This document shows positions 36,201 to 45,200 of a stretch of DNA of 64,000 nt, piece by piece. The position numbers and the translations under genes are program-made. Every line of letters begins with the position of its first letter. Position 1 is the first letter of the stretch. This stretch comes from Chelonoidis abingdonii (Eukaryota > Chordata > Testudines > Testudinidae). Location: positions 20,798,869 to 20,862,868 of the forward strand of contig NC_133790.1 of assembly GCF_003597395.2 (NCBI RefSeq), read 5' to 3'. The notes below the pieces were generated by a model, which ran no database searches, was not told where the DNA came from, and worked only from the letters and a program-made list of their open reading frames with translations.

Positions 36201-39200
36201 CGACTCTGAAGCCTACTGATTGTAATTTAAATGTTAGATTAAATAGTTCTTTTCTATTGTAATAATGTTTAGCCAAGTGTTTCTGATAAAATAAGAGCCA
36301 GTGGACTAATCCCAAACTCTCTTCTAATATTCTTTGGTGTCAATATCCCCAATTTCCCCTTCTGATCTGCTACAGTCTCCAGTAGCCTTGACTGCTACGC
36401 TCCCCTTATGGAATGTTGGTACAAAAAGCGCACTGGAAATCGAGGAATAAAGTAAAACTGAATTTAATATCAGATTAATAGAATGGATCCTGATCCAACT
36501 GCGAATATGAAAACCTATTTGTTAAGCTTATTTGATGTTTCTCTAGAATTTTCAGTCTTGCCACCAAAGCAGGGGCCCTTGGTGATAAACTTGAATCCAG
36601 CTTGCAACAGGCTTCACAGAGTTTTATGCACTGGCTTAAGCATTAAACAATGTAAGTATTGTTAGGTGACTGATTGCTAGAGTTTTCTTTTAGGCCAAGA
36701 GTGTTTTTTACTACTTGGTGAGATTCCCCTAAAGAACATGGCAGCATTATGTGCTACTCTCTAAGCAACAGTGGATAGCTTTGGATTCGCTGTACTCTTG
36801 GGGTGCAAACCGTCTCAAAACCTAAAGTCCAATTGACCTGGACTTCACAGAGCTAGTCTGAGTCAGCTGTAAAGATCACATCCTGGAAATGGAGGTTTTG
36901 TTCATTGTATAATGTAATCCTACATTACATTATACAATAGTGCAGTGTAGGAGTCAGAAGATTACAAATGCGTAAGATGGCCTCTGGTAAGGGAAGATTC
37001 CTGAAGCACCAAAGAGCCATGGGAAAAGAAGTAGGTTGATAACTAAAGCTTTAGTGGAGATGGACTGAAGAGGTCAGTGCTCAGCACAGGGTTGACTTGC
37101 ATGTCCTAAAGCACTGTACTCTTAGTAGAAGGATTGCTGCCAGAGAGGTGGCAGGAGCTTTTTATACAGGAGGCCATACTACAAGATGGCCTTGGAATAT
37201 ATGAAAATGTAATAACCACACTGAGTGTCAAGCACCATACTGCAGCCTCCCCACTTGACTCCAGCAGGGGTTGTAGGCCGGTTTGAAAGGAGGGAAAGTG
37301 CTCTGTGTGTGCTCATACCTTGTGAGAATGGGTAGTGCTGTGAAAGGAAACAGGATCTAAGCATTAATTCAGTTTGCCGTTGTGTAGCAGGAGCACTGTA
37401 CAGGTGTATACAATCTTTTAAAGAGAAGGATCCCATACACTGGAGATGAGGGTCTGGTCCTGAGCTAGGAGCACTGCAGATGCAGTCCTTTGCTCTTCAA
37501 CAGCTCACGCTATTTGATGTGCTCTGAAGGGATACTTGCCAAGAAGAGAGGACCTGTGCTTTGGGGCAGACTGGGAGTGGAAGCAGGGGGAACCCTCTTT
37601 GAAACGTTTTTCTTCTTCCTTCGCTTGAGCTCTCGGGGCACAAAAGTTCCAGGGGAGGCAGAATTACGCCATTTAATTCCAAGCATCGTTCTTCAGCTGC
37701 TGGGAAGAGAGAGACTGGCAAATGTTCCCCTCCCATGAAAACCAGTGAGCACAGCCTCATTGCTTATTATGGAGAAAAGGGAGGTAACTCCGCTACCTCA
37801 AAGCATCTGGAAAGAGAAGTCTTAAAACCATATATTAAAGCAGGGCTGGTGCTAGGTTTTTTGCTGCCCCAAGCGCGCAAAAAAAACAACAACCCTGAGA
37901 GCGCAACTGCTGAAGCACCAAACCAAACCAAAAAAAAACCAGAGTGCCACCCTTGGAATTCTGCTGCCCTAAGCACGTGCTTGGTTTGCTGGTGCCTAGA
38001 GCTGGCCCTGATTAAAGTCATGGGGGAATGGGTGGGAAAGGAATGGTGTTACTGAAAGTAGAAATGAGACCGTAACATTGCATTGCCATGAACCTTAAGC
38101 TGTACCTTAGTGGATGATCAACTAGTAGATTTGGCTCAGAGGGGCCCTGGATTTCCACCTAGCTAGATCATTTGGGCTCATTACTTTTTCTTGCCTGGAA
38201 TCTCCATCCCTTCAGTTTTGCTCTTGTCTTTTCCCTGCTATTTTGCTGTGCCGTGTGTGCTGGCTGAGGGAGGTACTTTACTAAAATCCAGCTCACTGGA
38301 ACACCACATGTAGGATTATAGTAACCTTCACATTCTGGCTCATTGTAACCAGCGTAAGAGGTAGAACAGGATGTGAGAGGACAGCCAGTTAGTAAAACTT
38401 AAATTCTTTCTGTACCCTTAAGATGTGGTGTTCCAGGCCAAGAATACCTTGTGACCCTCTGGGTGCATACGGTAGATCATGCCATGCTTCCTGTGTTTGT
38501 TGCATTCAGTATGGTTTGTGACAATAGTGGGCTGGCTCTAAATTAGTGAGGGAAAGGAGCAAATCTACAGAGCACCTGAATGTTTAGAATGGAATTTTTG
38601 TACCCTTTGCTTTCCACATGGCAGAAATTGAGTTGGCTGATTATCAAGATCCCATTAGAAGACTCATGGTAAATTCATGGGATACTGTGATGTCATGATG
38701 TTCTGTCTTATAGACTTGCTCAAATCACCATAGTTTATCTGAGTTAAGATCACAGTATTATAGGAATAAGTTGATTTATTTCAATCCACATCCTTTAATT
38801 TCATCAGTTCATGATTACAAGTTGAAGAATAAACTTTATTGTACACAGAATTTCTCCTGCTAAGGGTTGTAGATTTGAAGTAATTGGGGCTTCTTAGAAG
38901 ACTCTCCCCAGCTTGAGCCTTGTGTCCTTTGGGTTTATGCAACCCCATCCTATCTGTAATACCAAAATAATCTCCCCTTTGCCCCCCCATCCCAACCACT
39001 TGAAAACTTCTGGCTCCTCAGGCTTTCAAATTTGAATATTAAAAGTCTTATGTTTCACTCTCCATACATTGTCCTTACCTTCCCCCTCCTCCTAAAGAGA
39101 ACTGATTTGGATGCAGTAGTCAAAAAATAAGAAAAGGGTTTGAAAGCAAAAATAAGGATGGGTTTTTCTATTGTGGTCATACATTCTCAAGCCAGTCCTC

Positions 39201-42200
39201 CATGACCTTGTTTACCATAGTTATAATAAAGGAAACAATAGTTCAGAAGAAACTCTTGCTATTTTAATCTGAGGAGGAACTCAATATCTGACTCCAAAAT
39301 AAATGCATGTTTTTTGGAGTTTTAACTGTTAAATCTTGGTGTGAAACATTCCCCTGGGTACCCCAAGAAAAAAATGTGAGGTACTGGCAGTGCTCTCTTT
39401 ATATGGAGGAGTTTAGGAAACTAACACTTTCTGTTTCTTATAGAGTCCAGAGGATGCTCTTCTCACCATAGCAAAGCCTTTTTAGATAGGTTCCCATTAT
39501 CAGCTCTCTTCTTTGTTGAACGTATTCTTTCCCATTTCAGGTCAGCCAGAGCAGCATTACCATGATGTCGTCTCCTTCACCTGTCCAGCAAGCGCAGACA
39601 CCCCAGTCAATGCCACCACCTCCTCAGCCACAGCCATCACCTCAACCAGGGCAGCCAACTTCTCAGCCAAACTCGAATGTCAGGTGAGCCAGAATGTGAC
39701 CACTTGAGGTGAGTGGCAGCTGCAGATGCTCTCACCAGATGGTGATGAACATGAATGGAGTTAAAACAAAGTTGTCATAGGTGCTTGCCTTGGTGCACTT
39801 TCTAGTGGGGAGTCCAACCCTAGTGATGCCCTGATGCTGACATTGCAGGAATTGGGACCTTCAGTAGCACAGCTCTTGGGCTGTCCTGTCATAGGAGCCT
39901 GGAGGAGTCATGCTTACACTGCTATCCCCTCCCCATTCACCTTCTCTGAGGCTACTCTGTGTGTAGCCACATACAGATACTCCCCTGACTACTGGGGCTT
40001 AATGGAAGATGGGAGTTAAAGGATTGGATGAGATGTCAGAAGCAGAAGGGAATGGCTCCTAAATCCAAGGCTTCTGCTTGGTCTGCAGGAAAAGGCCCAA
40101 TCATGCTCCTGGGTTGATGGAGGAGTTATTCAGAGACCTCTGCAGTTACTAAAGACCTACTAACAAAATTCAGTCTTGCTAGAGTGAGTCTTTCCCACTA
40201 AGTCAAAATTCAGTGGTGTTAGCTTTGGAATCTTTACTGAATGCTGTAATCAAACCTTTCTAGCAGGGATTCTGGATCTTTACTGTGCAAGAGTGGTTGT
40301 GAAACTGACAAAAAACTGGATCAGTCTTAGATTGTAAATTTTTTGGGGGAAGAGACCTGTTTGTGCTGCACCTAGCAGCACAGTGGGCCCTGATTCTGAC
40401 TGGGGCCTATGGGCAGTACAGTGAGATATGAGTGGGATTTTCAAACGCATTCAGCATTAGCCTAACCTTGCTCCCATTGAAATCAATGAGATTTTTACCA
40501 CTAACTTCACTGAGAGCAGAGCAAGTCAATGCTGAGCACTTTTGTAAGTCCCACTCCAGTGCAGCTGGGTGCAGAATGCTGCAGCAGCACTCAGTAAAAC
40601 ATACCCGCTCAGACTAACCATTTTGTCTGCTAGCTTCTTACAGGCCACTTTGTCTTCATATTAAGCATTGAATTGACTTTCATTTCCAATCTTCAGCTCC
40701 GGCCCAGCCCCATCTCCCAGCAGCTTCCTCCCCAGTCCATCTCCTCAACCATCCCAGAGCCCAGCAGCTGCACGAACACCACAGAACTTTAGTGTCCCAT
40801 CTCCAGGTCCTTTAAACACTCCAGGTAACTCATATTGTCATCAGCAAGAACTGTAGTGCGGAGCATGATCCAGTGATGAATCTTAGTAACTAAAACATAC
40901 ACAGAGAAATCTGATGTTGCAGTTATACCCTGGGCTCTACGGAGCTCTACCAGTGAGTAGTAGTTCAGTGGTGGACTTGCCATGTGCAGCAAGGAGAATA
41001 TTCTCGTTTTGGAATTGTCTGATCTCATTTTTTTTGTCATTGAATTACATGAGGGTTTTCATAACTTTCTGACAAAACAGAAATGGCTCCGGGGTTTCAT
41101 GCAGCTGGAAATTGCTAGCAACAGTTCATAAGCCAATGTCCTGCTTTTTCTGACCCCTTCTGACATGTGATGTATAATCTTCACCTTTTTGCCTGGTGCA
41201 GGAAATCCAAACTCCGTCATGAGTCCAGCAAGCTCCAGCCAGTCTGAAGAGCAGCAGTACCTGGAGAAACTCAAACAGCTGTCAAAGTACATCGAGCCAC
41301 TTCGGAGGATGATCAATAAGATTGATAAAAATGAAGGTGTGGCCCCTTGTATTTTACTGGACAGTTCTCCCTGTCAGCCTTTGGTGGAGACAGCTGTGTA
41401 CTGCTCTTTTAGGGGGTTCTGGCAGACTAAGCCTATATCTGCTGTTTTTCCTTCCTCGTGGTTGCAAAGACTTAACTCTGAAGCGTGGCAACATTTTCAT
41501 CTCCAAATCCCTTTCTTTCAGGACCTCTCTCTTTTTCTTTACCATATCTAAACTTTTTTGGATACAGACTTCCTTATGAAAAGATGGAGAATCACAGGTC
41601 TTTACCACTTTCTCCTTAGGTCATGTTTTCAGCTTCCCTACCCTCCTTTTTCTGTGTTAATGACTGCAGGGCTGGAAACTGCCTACAGCGAGTGCATTGC
41701 TCACTAGTCCTTTTCATTTTATTTCAGATAGGAAGAAGGACCTGAGTAAGATGAAGAGCCTCTTGGATATCCTGACTGATCCTTCAAAACGGTAACTTAC
41801 TTTTCTGTTTAGCTTGTGCCAGCACCCGTCCAATGAACTCTCTTCCTCCCAGACCCACTCTCAGGAATATGAGAGAATACATAGGCTACCATGGAGTCCC
41901 AGATGAGTAGTGGTGTCCCAGACGTTAGTCTACCATCCTGCGGCAACATGTTGTATCTAGACAGTTCTTAACTCTAATCTGAATTTCCTTGTTTTTGCAG
42001 ACCTTCAGTGTTTTTGTATCACTGACTTTCTTTTATGTTGAGAAATGGTGGGCGAGAGATTTAAATTTTAGAACCTGTTTTTGCTGATTCATTCTAAATT
42101 CTGTGTTGCAACTTCTACCTTGGAAGCTGTGCAGAATCCTGCCAAAAGATTTTACAATGTGATATCCCCTAAGACCAGGGTGGATTTGATTTAAATCATG

Positions 42201-45200
42201 ATTTAAATCATTAGTCAAGAAGACTCAATTTAATCATGGATTTCTACATAAGAGTGCATTCTTGTTGGTGGTTATAACTCTAATACATATTCTTCACAAC
42301 TCAGAGATAGATATATACACTGCTACCTCATTATAACGCCACCCGATACAACACAAATTTGGATATAATGTGGTAAAGCAGTGTTCTGGGGGGGCAGGGT
42401 TTCGCACTCCCGTGGATCAAAGCAAGTGCAATATAACACAGTTTCACCTATAATGCGGTAAGATTTTTTTGGCTCCAAGGACAGCGTTATATCAAGGTAG
42501 AGGAGGTGTATTTCATTTTTAGAAGGTACATACTGTACATTTTTAAACAGTGATTTATTTTGAAAACTTTTCAGATTAGTTTTACAGCTATATCAGAAAA
42601 TGAATGGTTGGTTGGTTATTTCATTTACCAAAGGTAATTGAAGCAGATAGTTCACCTTCCAATGACTTCATAAATATCTCCAGTTCAATAGGTTAATCAT
42701 TAATATTTGGAGGAATTTTTTGCCATGCTGTATTGGGAGGAGAACATCATCAGACAGACATTTAAATTGTTTTATTTAACTAAAACAACATATTCAGGAT
42801 TTTTTTCTTCAAGAGCAAACATAATATTTTAACAAAACAAGCATATGTCCCTCATTTCTCACATTTATCTCCAAACTTCTCTTTGTCTAGATCTATTCTG
42901 CCCCAACAATCTTCTATTCATTGAACTTTTTGAAACTTTGCACTTTTAGAGAGAGGTAGGGGATTGACTCTGTGTACACAAATTTACAGAGGGACAATAG
43001 AGTTGAGGTCTGTTGTTTCTCACCTCTATATATTTATTTAAAAACTTTTTTTTTTTTTTTTTTTACACTGTTAACAAGCATGTTACCTCTGGGGAGATGC
43101 ATCCACAGTTTGAGAACTGCAAAACTAAACATCTCTGGTATCTTCTAGACTGACCACTGAGTCCCATTGGGTAGCTAGAAAGATTAACCTAAATTATCTG
43201 TCCATAAGCCTGTGGAACTCCATAAGGTTGGGTCCCTAATCCATACACTGTTGGAACTCATTTATGAAACTTTTCTTAAACATTACCTGAATATATTGTC
43301 TCATACTATAGAATTAGAATTTATAATCTCTATTCATTGATGAGATATCTTTGAGCTATAATGTATCTTAATTAAAACTATCTTTAGATAGGCTTTTTCC
43401 TCAAAAAGCATTTTATCAAAAAAATCCAATTTCAATAACAAAAATCTGATTTTTTGTTTTTTTAAAAAATCATTGATTTTTTTATTCACCCTGCCTAAGA
43501 TGCACTATGGGATCTTTTGTGCACAACTTCATAGAAAGCTATTTCAGTAAACTGATAAGTCAGGTGTGTGTTCTTTGCTATAATAGTCTATTTGAGCTAA
43601 TTGAAATGATTGGAGAAATCCACCTGGGTTAACTTTTATTTTGCTGAAAATAATCAGCTCCATTTCACTGAGACATTGTAGTATTCATTCTTTCCTTCTC
43701 CATTAAAGTCCCTCCTTAATATGCCCTTCAGCAAAGCCATTCAAGGATCCAAATAAGTTATTTAAAAATCTAAGCACTTTGTGATTGGACCTTTATTTGC
43801 CAGAATGTTAAATCTGAACCATGTGATCTAACTTAGAATTTAAGCTCCCTGAGGCAGAACTATAGTTCCTGTTTTGAACAGCACCCAAGCATATCAGCAC
43901 TGAAATAATGTGGATGGGAGGTTCAGATATCCCAAAATCCTCATCTTGGACAGCAGAGCAAATTGTGCGAACTCTTTTTCCTCTTCCTTTTCAGATGCCC
44001 TCTGAAGACTCTACAGAAATGTGAAATTGCTCTGGAGAAGCTCAAGAATGACATGGCTGTGGTAAGCAATGGGGTTTACTTTTCATCTTACTGGAGAGTT
44101 AGGCTGGCAGTGAATTCCACAGAGGGCACCAGTTTGGCAGAATTTTCCCATCTCTTTGTGTTCACAGTGCTGGACTGAGCAAGTAAACAGAAAACTGGTT
44201 AAACACTGGGCCATTCAGCAGGCGTATGCTTGTGATCACCTCTTAAAAATTATTCTGCTTACTGAACTGGTATTAGGTATTCGTGCCTTGTACAAGCACC
44301 TAGGAATGATCCTTGTTCTTGTCTTTAGCACATGTCACCAAGACAGGATTTCTACATGAAAGATACTGACAGTGTCAATTTTCTTTACTATGGGTTTGTC
44401 TACATGGAGACAGTCAGAAAAATGAATCCCAATTACTTAAAGGTGTGAATGCAAAAATAGATCAGTTAAACTGCATTAAACCCCTGTATGGACACTCTCT
44501 CGTTCAGAATTTCATTTAGCTTAATTCACTTTCAAAGTTTAATTCTGAATGAGTGTACCCATGTAGTGGTTTCATACAATTTAACCAATCTATTTCCAAT
44601 TCACAGTTCATTTGGATTTACTTTACTGCTAGAATACGCAGGGATACTCAAGAAGTGTTTCTAGAGTAGCACAAAACAGAGGTTAGAGGAATGCAAGGGA
44701 TTCTTAGATGTATTAGAAATACTGTAGTGAAAGTTTGCATGATGAATAATATAACAAGGTGTCTCGTAAGGACTATTTGTGACTGATAGCACATAAAATA
44801 AGATGTGCTTCTTTGTGCTTTAGCCCACTCCTCCACCTCCACCAGTGCCCCCTACCAAACAGCAGTACTTGTGCCAGCCACTTTTGGATGCTGTCTTGGC
44901 AAACATTCGTTCACCAGTCTTCAACCATTCCCTCTACCGTACCTTTGTGCCAGCTATGACTGCGATACATGGCCCTCCAATCACGTATGTATCATTGCCC
45001 TGCTGTCTGACTACTTAAGAGAAATTAATCATTTGGCTGAAATGTTGGAAGGATGGGCTGGGGTGATGGATATATGCATGTTTCTTTGTCATCTGTAAAG
45101 TACTTGAGAAATCAACTTAGTTTGAAAAACTTGGACTTGGCATAATATGGTGCCCACTCTGAGTACTTTTGTGGATGTATTTTACACAGGGCCCAGATGG

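Larger units (their letters stand above)
28888..39540 (+). other. MED15 intron 9
   Basis: A 10.7-kb intron. It holds a CR1 tail (29735-29850), a hAT element with nested CR1 and MITE insertions (31176-35686), an L2/L3-like LINE piece (35735-35990), a perfect hairpin (36904-36938) and a TIR element (37845-38015). I see nothing recognisable in 29850-31160 or 38020-39530. Confidence 0.65.
39684..40696 (+). other. MED15 intron 10
   Basis: A 1.0-kb intron. Two adjoining repeats lie at 40322-40430 and 40431-40552. The remainder shows nothing I can name. Confidence 0.55.
41792..43994 (+). other. MED15 intron 13
   Basis: A 2.2-kb intron. A hAT-like element with a nested MITE fills 42178-43493. The remainder shows nothing I can name apart from T-rich tracts. 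Confidence 0.6.
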
